Below are positions 25,351-33,868 of a DNA stretch of 64,000 bases, one piece after another. Each line of letters begins with the position of its first letter. Positions within the stretch are counted from its first letter, which is position 1. Source of the DNA: CAZSNH01 sp052388455. GTDB taxonomy: Bacteria > Pseudomonadota > Alphaproteobacteria > Rhizobiales > Hyphomicrobiaceae. Under the pieces are notes generated by a model. It made no database searches. It saw only the letters and a list, made by a program, of their open reading frames with translations, and was not told the DNA's origin. The position numbers were made by a program, and so were the translations under genes. The stretch is from positions 11,558-75,557 of the forward strand of contig JBQTIA010000092.1 in the NCBI GenBank assembly GCA_052388455.1, written 5' to 3'.

Positions 25351-26091
25351 ATGCCGCATACTCCGACCAGCGACGGCCGACCGGCCTGGAAGGCCCACGT
25401 CCTCTCCCTCTTCCCCGAGATGTTTCCAGGGCCGCTCGGCGTGTCGCTGTCGGGCCAGGCGCTGGCTGCGGGGCTGTGGTCGATGTCGACGACACACATC
25501 CGCGACTTCGGCCTCGGCCGCCACCGCGCGGTCGATGACACGCCGGTGGGCGGCGGCGCCGGCATGGTGCTCCGCGCCGACGTCATCGGGCATGCCATCG
25601 ACCACGCCCGCGGCGAACAGGCCGGCCTGCCGCTCGTCTATCTCTCGCCGCGCGGCCGCCCGCTTAAGCAAGCCGTCGTGCGCGACCTCGCCGATGGTCC
25701 GGGCGTGATGCTGCTCGCCGGCCGCTTCGAGGGGCTCGACGAGCGGGCGATCGAGGGCCGCGGAATGCAGGAAATTTCCATCGGAGATTACGTGCTCTCC
25801 GGCGGCGAGCTTGCCGCGATGGTACTGATCGATGCCTGCGTGCGGCTGCTGCCCGGCGTACTCGGCGCGGCCGAAAGCCTCGCGCATGAGAGCTTCGAGG
25901 CCGGGCTGCTCGAATATCCGCAATACACCAAGCCGCGGGAGTGGGAGGGCCGGGCAGTCCCCGATGTGCTGCTCAGCGGCGATCACGCGAAGATTGCCGC
26001 CTGGCGCCGCGAAGAGGCCGAGCGGATCACGGGCGAGCGGCGGCCTGACCTCTTGTCAAAGCGCGGAGCGAGCAAGCGCCCGGCGGAGTGA
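25351..26091 (+). CDS. trmD: tRNA (guanine-N1)-methyltransferase
   Basis: 246 residues. TrmD methylates G37 of tRNAs reading CNN/CGG codons, preventing frameshifts. It has the family N-terminus VLSLFPEMFPGPLGVSLSG, the VDDTPVGGGAGMVLR segment, and the SPOUT trefoil-knot region GRFEGLDERAIEG and IGDYVLSGGELAAMVLIDAC. Normally rpsP and rimM precede trmD; here a toxin-antitoxin pair does. rplS follows at 26986 but an opposite-strand gene lies between them. Confidence 0.95.
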   Translation: MPHTPTSDGRPAWKAHVLSLFPEMFPGPLGVSLSGQALAAGLWSMSTTHIRDFGLGRHRAVDDTPVGGGAGMVLRADVIGHAIDHARGEQAGLPLVYLSPRGRPLKQAVVRDLADGPGVMLLAGRFEGLDERAIEGRGMQEISIGDYVLSGGELAAMVLIDACVRLLPGVLGAAESLAHESFEAGLLEYPQYTKPREWEGRAVPDVLLSGDHAKIAAWRREEAERITGERRPDLLSKRGASKRPAE

Positions 26092-26094
26092 TCG

Positions 26095-26691
26095 TCACCG
26101 ACGCCCGTCGCGCAGCGCGACGAGAAGCCGCTCGGCCTCGGAGACGCTGGCGACGCCGAGCAGATGTTCTGACTGCTCGACGCGGTCGCCATCGGAATCC
26201 TTTGCGTATCCGGTGACGATCTTCAGCGAGCCGTGTCCGTCCGGCCGCTCGGTCCGCTCGAAGGTGCGTAGCTGATCCGGCGGCACGCTTTTGACGGTGA
26301 TCGAGCGGCCCTGCGTGATGGTCAGCAGGCGCCTGTCGGTGATGATGTGCGCCGTGCGACGAGCCTTCCAGGCCGCCCAGAACGGAGCCAGCAGCATGCC
26401 GGCGCCGACCAGAACGAAGGCGCCGGCGAAGATCAGCACGGCGCCCATGGCGATGTATTCCCCGGTCGGTATCGTTCGTGTCGACGGTACGTCCGCCGTG
26501 ACGGACAGAACGAGGACGCCGAAGATCGTGAACATCAGCGCCGACCAGGGCACGCCCATCAGCCAGATCGGCAGAGTCTGCAAAAATGCGGTTCTGGCTT
26601 TTGGGCGGCCAATCCAGCGGACGACCTCACCCCGGGTTTCCTGCTTGATGGCCGCAGCGAGCAATGGTGGCAGCGCACCCGACTGTTTCAT
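26095..26691 (-). CDS. Membrane protein with PH-like domain
   Basis: 198 residues from the ATG at 26689-26691 (a GTG nine codons upstream is possible). Two membrane helices (about 38-62 and 79-106) are followed by a basic WKARRTAHIITDRRLLTITQ segment typical of small bacterial PH-like domains (YdbS/YdbT type) and a charged beta-rich end. Function unknown. It is inserted in reverse orientation between trmD and rplS and ends three bases from the trmD stop, so the two genes converge tightly. Confidence 0.65.
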   Translation of the reverse strand: MKQSGALPPLLAAAIKQETRGEVVRWIGRPKARTAFLQTLPIWLMGVPWSALMFTIFGVLVLSVTADVPSTRTIPTGEYIAMGAVLIFAGAFVLVGAGMLLAPFWAAWKARRTAHIITDRRLLTITQGRSITVKSVPPDQLRTFERTERPDGHGSLKIVTGYAKDSDGDRVEQSEHLLGVASVSEAERLLVALRDGRR

Positions 26692-26985
26692 GAGGCCAAA
26701 ATAGGAGCGCCCCGTCACGGCGCCATGAACAGCCGGGCGCCGGCAGCGGCATTTCGAGCCCTCAGGTTAACAGAAAACGAAGACCCGGCCTGCTCTTGAA
26801 CGGAAACGACGGCACGGCGGGATGCGGCGCCCGCCCCCTCGACACACGAGATGGATTCCGCTAATCACCGTCGCACATCCCGAACAGGGTCGCCCGCACT
26901 GGGCCGCACGAGCGGTACGCGCTGCGCTTTTTGGCCAGCGGTTCCGCTCCTCTGCATCGATGTCCAAATAAAAAAAGGAATCAAC

Positions 26986-27687
26986 ATGAACATCATTCAG
27001 CAGCTCGAGCGCGAGCAGATGGATGCCGTGCTTTCGAAGCGCGGCGTACCCGAGTTCGAACCCGGCGATACCGTCAAAGTCATGGTCAAGGTCGTCGAAT
27101 CGGCGGAAATCGATCCCAAGGACAAAAACAAAAAAGCCGCCGCGCCGAAGGAACCCACCATCCGCTTCCAGGCCTACGAGGGCGTGGTGATCGCCCGGTC
27201 CGGCGCCGGCCTCAACGAGACCTTCACGGTCCGCAAGATTTCCTACGGCGAGGGCGTGGAGCGCGTGTTCCCGATCTACTCGCCCTACATCGCCGAGATC
27301 GAAGTCGTCCGTCGCGGCCGCGTCCGCCGCGCCAAGCTCTATTATCTGCGCGGCCGCCGCGGCAAGGCGGCCCGCATCTTCGAGCGTACGGACGCCCGCG
27401 CCCGCAAGCTCAACGCCGCCTGGAAGGGCTTCAAGAAGCCGAAGGGTGAGGCCGACGATCTGATGCGCATCAAAGGGATCGATGCCGAGCTTTTCGGCCG
27501 TCTCAAGCAGCTCAACTGCATCAAGTTCGAGCAGATCGCCAATTTCTCGGATGAGGACATCGCCAACGTCGACGATGCGCTCAATCTGAAAGGCCGCATC
27601 GAGAAGGACGATTGGATCGGTCAGGCCCGAACCCTGGTCGCCGAGGCTACCGCCGGCGAAGTTCCAGCCGAAGAAGCCAAGGGCTGA
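26986..27687 (+). CDS. rplS: Ribosomal protein L19 with C-terminal helix-hairpin-helix extension
   Basis: 233 residues, against about 115-130 for ordinary L19. Residues 1-138 are L19, with EFEPGDTVKVMVKVVE, FQAYEGVVIARSGAG, FTVRKISYGEGVERVFPIYS and LYYLRGRRGKAARI, plus a lysine-rich insert at about 42-57. Residues 156-220 are an added domain (DDLMRIKGIDAELFGRLKQL, FEQIANFSDEDIANVDDALN, GRIEKDDWIGQARTLVAE) of the helix-hairpin-helix type also found at the C-terminus of alphaproteobacterial L21 and NuoE. The ATG at 26986 follows AAAAAAAGGAATCAAC. A strong terminator follows the gene. Confidence 0.93.
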   Translation: MNIIQQLEREQMDAVLSKRGVPEFEPGDTVKVMVKVVESAEIDPKDKNKKAAAPKEPTIRFQAYEGVVIARSGAGLNETFTVRKISYGEGVERVFPIYSPYIAEIEVVRRGRVRRAKLYYLRGRRGKAARIFERTDARARKLNAAWKGFKKPKGEADDLMRIKGIDAELFGRLKQLNCIKFEQIANFSDEDIANVDDALNLKGRIEKDDWIGQARTLVAEATAGEVPAEEAKG

Positions 27688-27700
27688 TCAAGAAATATCG

Positions 27701-27734
27701 GGGCGGGATGCCAAAGGCGTCCCGCCCTTTTGTA
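27701..27734 (+). terminator. Rho-independent terminator of rplS
   Basis: GGGCGGGATGCC, loop AAA, GGCGTCCCGCCC, then TTTTG. The stem is 12 bases with one G-T type mismatch and starts 13 bases after the rplS stop codon. The clearest intrinsic terminator in the window. Confidence 0.9.
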
Positions 27735-27836
27735 TGCCGCCCTGCCGGCCGGCCGCACTCGATCGAGTGCAGACCGAGCGACGGAAACTCCTGAACCGCG
27801 CCGTTAGCCTAACCGGGTCGGGTCGGGGGCAGGGCG

Positions 27837-29372
27837 ATGAAGCGATACGGGACGATTTCGACGCTGGCCTTCGTCGGCATCGAGGCACGCGCCGTCGAAG
27901 TGCAGGCACGCATCACGCCCGGAAAAACCGCCTTCAACATCGTCGGACTGGCCGACAAGGCCGTCGCCGAAAGCCGCGAGCGGGTGCGCAACGCGCTGCA
28001 CGCCATCGGCCTCGGTCTCCCTTATAAGCACCTGACCATCAATCTCGCGCCAGCCGATCTGCCCAAGGAAGGCAGCCACTACGACCTCGCCATCATCCTG
28101 GCCCTGCTGGTCGCCATGGACGCCCTGCCGCAGGATGCGATCTCGCGTTACGCAGCCATTGGCGAGCTGGCCTTGGACGGCTCCATCCGCAGCGTGCCCG
28201 GCGCGCTTCCCGCCGCCATCGGTGCCAATGCGGTCGGCAAGGGTTTGATATGCCCGTCCGAATGCGGTCCCGAGGCGGCCTGGGCCGGCGAAGACGTCGA
28301 CGTGCTGGCGGCTTCACACCTGCTGTCGCTTCAGAACCACTTCAAGGGTTTCCAGACGCTGTCCCGCCCCAAACCCGGTCTCGACCGCGGGGAACGGACC
28401 CTGCTCGACCTCAAGGATGTCAGAGGCCAGGAAAGCGCCAAACGCGCGCTGGAAGTGGCCGCTGCCGGCGGCCACAACCTGCTGATGATCGGGCCGCCCG
28501 GATCGGGCAAGTCCATGCTGGCGTCGCGCCTTCCCTCGATCCTGCCGCCGCTCACGCCCGAGGAGATGCTCGACGTCTCGATGGTTCACAGCCTCGCCGG
28601 CGAACTGATGGGCGGCAAGCTCTGCACGGAGCGGCCGTTCCGCTCGCCGCACCACTCGGCCAGCATGCCGGCCCTGGTCGGTGGCGGCTCGCGGCCGAAG
28701 CCCGGAGAGGCGAGCCTCGCCCATCTCGGCGTGCTGTTCCTCGACGAGCTGCCGGAATTCCAGCCCAACGTGCTCGATGCGCTTCGCCAGCCGCTCGAAA
28801 CCGGCGAGATCATCGTGGCGCGCGCCAATCACCGGATTCTGTATCCGGCCCGCATCCAGCTCGTCGCGGCCATGAACCCATGCAAGTGCGGCGGTGGTGG
28901 ACCCGGCCAGTCCTGTCGGCGCGGACCCCGCTGTGCCGACGACTACCAGGCTCGAATCTCCGGCCCGCTGCTCGACCGCATCGATCTTCAGATCGAAGTG
29001 CCGGCGGTCTCGGCGGCGGATCTCTGCCTGCCGGCACCTCGCGAGGGCAGCACCGAGGTTCGCGCGCGCGTCACCCAAGCCCGCCAGCGCCAGCGCGATC
29101 GCCTCTCGGCGCTTGCGATCAAGGGTGTCCGCACGAATGCCGAGTGCTCCGGTCATGTGCTGGAGCAGATCGCCATGCCGGACGAGGCGGGCGTCGCACT
29201 GCTCCGGCAGGCGGCCGAGGCGATGAACCTGTCGGCGCGCGGGTTTCATCGGGTGATGAAGGTAGCGCGGACGCTTGCCGATCTCGATGGCGTCGAGCGC
29301 GTTGGGCGGATGCACATCGCGGAAGCGCTGAGCTATCGCGGTGAAGCCATGCGCCAGGGGCGCGCGGCGTAA
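27837..29372 (+). CDS. YifB/ComM-like Mg-chelatase family AAA+ ATPase
   Basis: 511 residues. An N-terminal Lon-type fold (FNIVGLADKAVAESRERVRN; INLAPADLPKEGSHYDLAI) is followed by a Mg-chelatase-like AAA+ domain with Walker A GPPGSGKS at 219-226 and LFLDELPEF as Walker B. The zinc-like AAMNPCKCGG and CRRGPRC stretch and the C-terminal ARGFHRVMKVARTLAD domain complete the family plan. ComM relatives are hexameric helicases that help branch migration during natural transformation. Single gene; GGGGGCAGGG stands before the ATG. Confidence 0.92.
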   Translation: MKRYGTISTLAFVGIEARAVEVQARITPGKTAFNIVGLADKAVAESRERVRNALHAIGLGLPYKHLTINLAPADLPKEGSHYDLAIILALLVAMDALPQDAISRYAAIGELALDGSIRSVPGALPAAIGANAVGKGLICPSECGPEAAWAGEDVDVLAASHLLSLQNHFKGFQTLSRPKPGLDRGERTLLDLKDVRGQESAKRALEVAAAGGHNLLMIGPPGSGKSMLASRLPSILPPLTPEEMLDVSMVHSLAGELMGGKLCTERPFRSPHHSASMPALVGGGSRPKPGEASLAHLGVLFLDELPEFQPNVLDALRQPLETGEIIVARANHRILYPARIQLVAAMNPCKCGGGGPGQSCRRGPRCADDYQARISGPLLDRIDLQIEVPAVSAADLCLPAPREGSTEVRARVTQARQRQRDRLSALAIKGVRTNAECSGHVLEQIAMPDEAGVALLRQAAEAMNLSARGFHRVMKVARTLADLDGVERVGRMHIAEALSYRGEAMRQGRAA

Positions 29373-29446
29373 GCGGCTCAACGAGAGCCGTCGCGCGCTA
29401 CGAACTGTTGCCGCCTTCGTTGCTTGGGTGCCGTCCTGTCCGCGGA

Positions 29447-32149
29447 TCAGAAGCGCTTCAACAGCCGTTCCAGGTAGTCCAGCTCCACCGGCGGCCGTGA
29501 CGCTTCGCTCGACCGGCGGCGAAGCTCTTCGAGAATTTCCCGCGCCCGCTGCTGGTCGATCTGGTCCGGGACTTTCACCGACGTTCCGAGGTCTGGTCCT
29601 TGCGAGCGCTGCGGCCGTCCTAGCGGATCGCGAGGCGTCTTGCCGTCGCGCCCGTTGCGGCCCGGCATCTGAGCGGCCATCTGCTCACCCATCTGCTTGC
29701 CGCTTTCGCGCAGCTGCTCGAGCGCTTCTCCCTGCTGCTCGGTCGCCTCCGCGAAATCGCCCTCGCGCAGCGCCTGCTCGGCGCTCTGCATGGCGCTCTC
29801 GGCGGCGTCGAGCTGCTCCGGCGAGCCGAGGCCCTTTTCGCGCAGGTCGCGCTGCAGCTTCGCCAGCCGGTCCTTCAACTCGCGCTGACGCTGGCCGAGC
29901 TGGCCTTCGTTGCCTTCCTGGCCGGCGCCATCACCGTCCTCGCCATTGGGGTCCACGCCTCCCTGCTGCTGTCCCTGCTGACCGCGCTGGCCCGGCTGAC
30001 CGCCACGGCCGGCTTTGCGCTGGCCGCTGGGTGCGGAATTCTCGCCCTTCCGGCCCTTCTCGCCGCCCGGCATGCCGCGCATGTTGGGTTTCTGCTGGCC
30101 CTCGCCCTTCGAGCCGCCGTCCTCCTTGCGCATTTCCTCGAAAGTTTCGTCCATCAGCTTCTGCTGGTCGCCGGCCATGTCGCCGATGTCTTCCATGGCT
30201 TTCTGCATGTCGCGGCTCTGCTGGCGCTCCTTCTCGGTCATCTTGCCGGCCTGCAAGCGTTCCATGAGGTCCTGCATCTCGGACAGGAGTTGCTGGGCCT
30301 CCTCGCGCGAGCCGTTTCTGGCCATGTCCTCGAGATTTTTCATCATCTCTTCCAGATCCTGCTGGCTCAGCGCCTCCTTGTTGGGATCGCGCCCTTCCTG
30401 CATGTCCTGGTCGCCGGCTTCCTTGGCGAGCTGCTGCATGTAGTCGTTGAGCGCCTGCTTTAATTCCTGCATCAGCTTGCGGATTTCTTCCTCGGAGGCG
30501 CCGCTTTCCAGTGCCTTGGCGAGCTTGTCCTGCGCCTCCTTCAGCCGACGCTCCGCTTCCGACAAATCGCCGTCCTCGATCCGGAGCGCGATGTGCCAGA
30601 GCTGCTTGATGCTGCTCGCCATGCCGGCGCGGGTGCGGTCGGCCTCCAGGCGATGATAGACCGTGCGCAGGCCGAGGTAGACGCGGGTGTCCTCGATGAA
30701 GCCCTCGGGCCGATAGGTCAGCGCGTCGAGCGCGGTCCGCACCTGACGACGGTAGCGATGGTCGTCCAGCAGCTTGCGACGCTGCTCGACCACCGCCAGC
30801 GCCAGCGGCTTGGTGAAGCGCTTTTCCGGCAAGACGATCTCGATCGGCTCCGACGTCCCGGTCTGCCCGGCCACGTCCTTGGCGACCAGCCGCATCGTCA
30901 CCTTGAGCCCGGCCCAGGGATGCGACGCGGTCTCGACATACGTGTGCTGCTCGCCGTCCTTCGATGACGCCGTCGGCAGCCTCAGCGTGATCGGCGGCGG
31001 CTTGACGGCCGGCCAGCGCGGTCCCTTCAGAGGCTCGGCCTGCGCCCAGGCTTTCGCCGGATCTACCGCCTTCTTCTTCGACTTTTCGAGCCGGGCTTCC
31101 GCCGACGCGACGCCGTAATCGTCCTCGACCTTGTAGGTCAATTTCATCGAACCGCGCGGCGTGACCTCCGGCTTCTTGGTCAGCACGATGCGCGGTGCAT
31201 GGTCGGGAATGACGTCGACGCGCCAGCGCGCCATCTCACGCCGGCCGTTCAGCACCCGCAGCACGACCGGGCGGCGCAGCTCGTAGCGGATTTCCGAAAT
31301 GCCGCCGGCGGCCTTCTTTTCGTCGGCCATCAACGTCTGCGGCTCGGCCCCGTCGCCGCCGATCTCGATCGCCAACCGGTCGATGCCGGTTCCGCTGCCG
31401 CGCACGATGAGCATGCTGCGCTCGGGAACTTCAGGCGTCCCTTCGCCGAGCTTTACCTCGGCCGCGCTCGCCCCGCCGAGTGCGGCGGCGCCGTCCGCCA
31501 GCATCAGCGGCGGCTTGCCGGTGTAGGGCGGCGGCGACACCCAGGCATCGAGACGCGCGTCGATCCCGGCAGCCGTGCCGAACTTGAAGGCCGATTTCAA
31601 ACGGTCGAGGGAGCCGGTGCCGATCAGGCCGCCGAGCGTGACGATGAACAGCAGCAGCAGGGCCCGCAGCGCATAGGGATCATATCGGTCGGTGCGCGGC
31701 CGCGGCGGGCCCGGACGCAGTCCGGCGAGCGCCTGGGCCATGCGGAGACGGTGCGCCTTCCAGAGCTGCATGGTGGCCGGATCGGACGCCACGCTCGACA
31801 GCGTGTCTTCGTAGGAAGAGGCCGGGCGGTGCGGTACGCCCGAGACGCGCTCGATGCGGCTGATGGCCTCCTCGCGCGTCGGCCAGTGGATGCGGCCGGC
31901 ATAGATGATCGCCGCCAGAAGTGCGAGACCGAACAGGCCCGCGAAGACCGTGTGCATCGTGTCGCCGAGCATCGGCCACAGCCCGAGCAGCGAGGCCAGC
32001 ACGAAAACGCCGGCGACAACGACGATGATCCACAGCCTGAGCCAGAGCTGCTCGAACACCATCGCGAGCCGCGCGCGGCGCACCTTGCGCTCGAAGCTGC
32101 GTGTCAGCGTCAGGCGACTGGCGGTGTCGTGGCTTTTCGAGGGGCGCAT
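29447..32149 (-). CDS. TIGR02302 family envelope protein
   Basis: 900 residues. Two or three membrane helices near the N-terminus (about 35-75 and 155-175) are followed by a large domain with Ig-like motifs and then a very long coiled-coil region (about 510-680, such as DLSEAERRLKEAQDKLAKAL) and a Gly/Gln-rich stretch with QQGQQQGG at about 710-760. This build matches the alphaproteobacterial TIGR02302 family (DUF4175 type), whose function is unknown. It sits downstream of lysA on the same strand, as in many Hyphomicrobiales genomes. The 239 bases between them contain no gene. Confidence 0.85.
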   Translation of the reverse strand: MRPSKSHDTASRLTLTRSFERKVRRARLAMVFEQLWLRLWIIVVVAGVFVLASLLGLWPMLGDTMHTVFAGLFGLALLAAIIYAGRIHWPTREEAISRIERVSGVPHRPASSYEDTLSSVASDPATMQLWKAHRLRMAQALAGLRPGPPRPRTDRYDPYALRALLLLFIVTLGGLIGTGSLDRLKSAFKFGTAAGIDARLDAWVSPPPYTGKPPLMLADGAAALGGASAAEVKLGEGTPEVPERSMLIVRGSGTGIDRLAIEIGGDGAEPQTLMADEKKAAGGISEIRYELRRPVVLRVLNGRREMARWRVDVIPDHAPRIVLTKKPEVTPRGSMKLTYKVEDDYGVASAEARLEKSKKKAVDPAKAWAQAEPLKGPRWPAVKPPPITLRLPTASSKDGEQHTYVETASHPWAGLKVTMRLVAKDVAGQTGTSEPIEIVLPEKRFTKPLALAVVEQRRKLLDDHRYRRQVRTALDALTYRPEGFIEDTRVYLGLRTVYHRLEADRTRAGMASSIKQLWHIALRIEDGDLSEAERRLKEAQDKLAKALESGASEEEIRKLMQELKQALNDYMQQLAKEAGDQDMQEGRDPNKEALSQQDLEEMMKNLEDMARNGSREEAQQLLSEMQDLMERLQAGKMTEKERQQSRDMQKAMEDIGDMAGDQQKLMDETFEEMRKEDGGSKGEGQQKPNMRGMPGGEKGRKGENSAPSGQRKAGRGGQPGQRGQQGQQQGGVDPNGEDGDGAGQEGNEGQLGQRQRELKDRLAKLQRDLREKGLGSPEQLDAAESAMQSAEQALREGDFAEATEQQGEALEQLRESGKQMGEQMAAQMPGRNGRDGKTPRDPLGRPQRSQGPDLGTSVKVPDQIDQQRAREILEELRRRSSEASRPPVELDYLERLLKRF

Positions 32150-32387
32150 CGGCGGACTCTCGGTTGACTGCGTGACCGGACCTTAGCATTCCGGTCGCGT
32201 CTGTCAGATTACCAAGCGGCAATGTTGGCTTCTCTTTGCCGATGGTCCCTCCCCCGCGTCGTGTAGATACTCTTTCCACACGTCGTCCCTTCGAAGGCGG
32301 CCTACCATCACACCGCATACTTCTAATCACAATCGTGCGTCCGGCTTGGACAGGCCACTGCCACCGTCGCGGGGATGACGGGATTGG

Positions 32388-33656
32388 TCAGCCGAGCCAA
32401 TCGGGGATGCGGTCGGCGGCGAGCATCTGGTCGTAGCTCGGACGGGGGCGGATAACGGCCGTTTGCGAGCCCCGGACCAGCACCTCCGGCACTAGGGGGC
32501 GGGTGTTGTACTCCGACGCCATGACCGCCCCGTAGGCGCCGGCCGTCATCACGGCCATCAGGTCTCCGGGCGCGAAAGCGGGCAGCGGCCGCCGGACCGC
32601 CAGATAGTCTCCGGTCTCGCAGACCGGGCCGACGATGTCCTGCACGACGGGCTCACGGCTGCGCAGCGCCTCCTCGACGGGCCAGATGTCGTGATGCGCC
32701 TCGTAGAGCGTCGGCCTCAGGAGGTCGTTCATGGCTGCGTCGACGATGGTGAAAAGGCTTTCGGCCCCGCGCTTGGCGTAGATGACGCGCGTGACCAGCA
32801 CACCCGCGTTTCCGACGATCATGCGGCCGGGTTCGAGCACCAGTTTCAGACCGAGATCACCGAGCTCGGCCGCGGCGACCGCAGCATACTCGTCGGGATG
32901 CGGGGGCACGTCGTTTGAGCCGCGATAGGGCACGCCGAGGCCGCCTCCGATGTCGAGATGCTCCAGCTCATGTCCCTCGCGGCGCAGCTCTATGGCGAGG
33001 TCGCGCATCAGCCGGAACGCGGCGCGGAACGGTGCCAGCGTGGTGATCTGGCTGCCGATGTGCATATGGATGCCGGCCACCCGGATGCCGGGCAGCGCAC
33101 GGGCATGGGCATAGAGCGCCAAGGCCCGATCGTAGGGAATACCGAACTTGTTCTCCGCCTTGCCCGTCGAGATCTTGGCGTGCGTCTGCGCATCCACGTC
33201 GGGGTTGACGCGGATGGCGACGCGCGCGGTCGCGCCCTTGCCGGCCGCCACCTCGCTCAAGGCGTCCAGCTCCGGCTCGCTCTCGACGTTGAAGCCGAGA
33301 ATGCCCTCGTCCAAGGCATAGGCCATCTCGGCGCGGGTCTTGCCGACACCGGCGAAAATGATGCGATCCGGAAGTACTCCGGCCGCCCGGGCACGGCGCA
33401 ATTCGCCTTCCGAGACGACATCCATGCCGGCGCCGAGGCGGGCCATGGTCTTGAGCACTGCAAGGTTGGAGCACGCTTTGACGGCGAAGCAGATCAGCGC
33501 GTTCTGACCCCTGAACGCCTGCGCCAGCACCATGAAATGCCGTTCGAGCGTCGCCGTCGAGTAGCAGTAGAAGGGCGTGCCGACCTCGTCCGCGAGGCGC
33601 GCGAGGGAGACCTCTTCGGCGTGCAGAACGCCGCCGCGGTAGTCGAAATGATGCAT
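32388..33656 (-). CDS. lysA: Diaminopimelate decarboxylase
   Basis: 422 residues. LysA removes CO2 from meso-diaminopimelate, the last step to lysine, using pyridoxal phosphate bound to K60 (CFAVKACSNLAVLK). Other family marks are GIHMHIGSQI, EHLDIGGGLGVPY, LEPGRMIVGNAG, and the substrate-side GPVCETGDYLA. The ATG at 33656 begins MHHFDYRGGVLHAEEV. It belongs to an argH-lptM-lysA-TIGR02302 group on the minus strand, but a vWA gene on the plus strand stands between lptM and lysA. Confidence 0.95.
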   Translation of the reverse strand: MHHFDYRGGVLHAEEVSLARLADEVGTPFYCYSTATLERHFMVLAQAFRGQNALICFAVKACSNLAVLKTMARLGAGMDVVSEGELRRARAAGVLPDRIIFAGVGKTRAEMAYALDEGILGFNVESEPELDALSEVAAGKGATARVAIRVNPDVDAQTHAKISTGKAENKFGIPYDRALALYAHARALPGIRVAGIHMHIGSQITTLAPFRAAFRLMRDLAIELRREGHELEHLDIGGGLGVPYRGSNDVPPHPDEYAAVAAAELGDLGLKLVLEPGRMIVGNAGVLVTRVIYAKRGAESLFTIVDAAMNDLLRPTLYEAHHDIWPVEEALRSREPVVQDIVGPVCETGDYLAVRRPLPAFAPGDLMAVMTAGAYGAVMASEYNTRPLVPEVLVRGSQTAVIRPRPSYDQMLAADRIPDWLG

Positions 33657-33868
33657 GGAGTGGCCCGGCTTGGTTCGGGCAGGAGCTATACGGGGCGCAG
33701 CCCGTCCCGCGCAATGGCCCCTCGCAATGATCTGCGCCGTGCCAGATTGTCTGGTTTAGGCTCTTCCGTTAACAAATTGATAAGTCTGAATTTTTGGCAG
33801 AATTCAACGACTTGGATGTAGGCTTAGAAAGATGTCCCGTTGCCATTTGCAGTTTCGGAATCGGCAGC

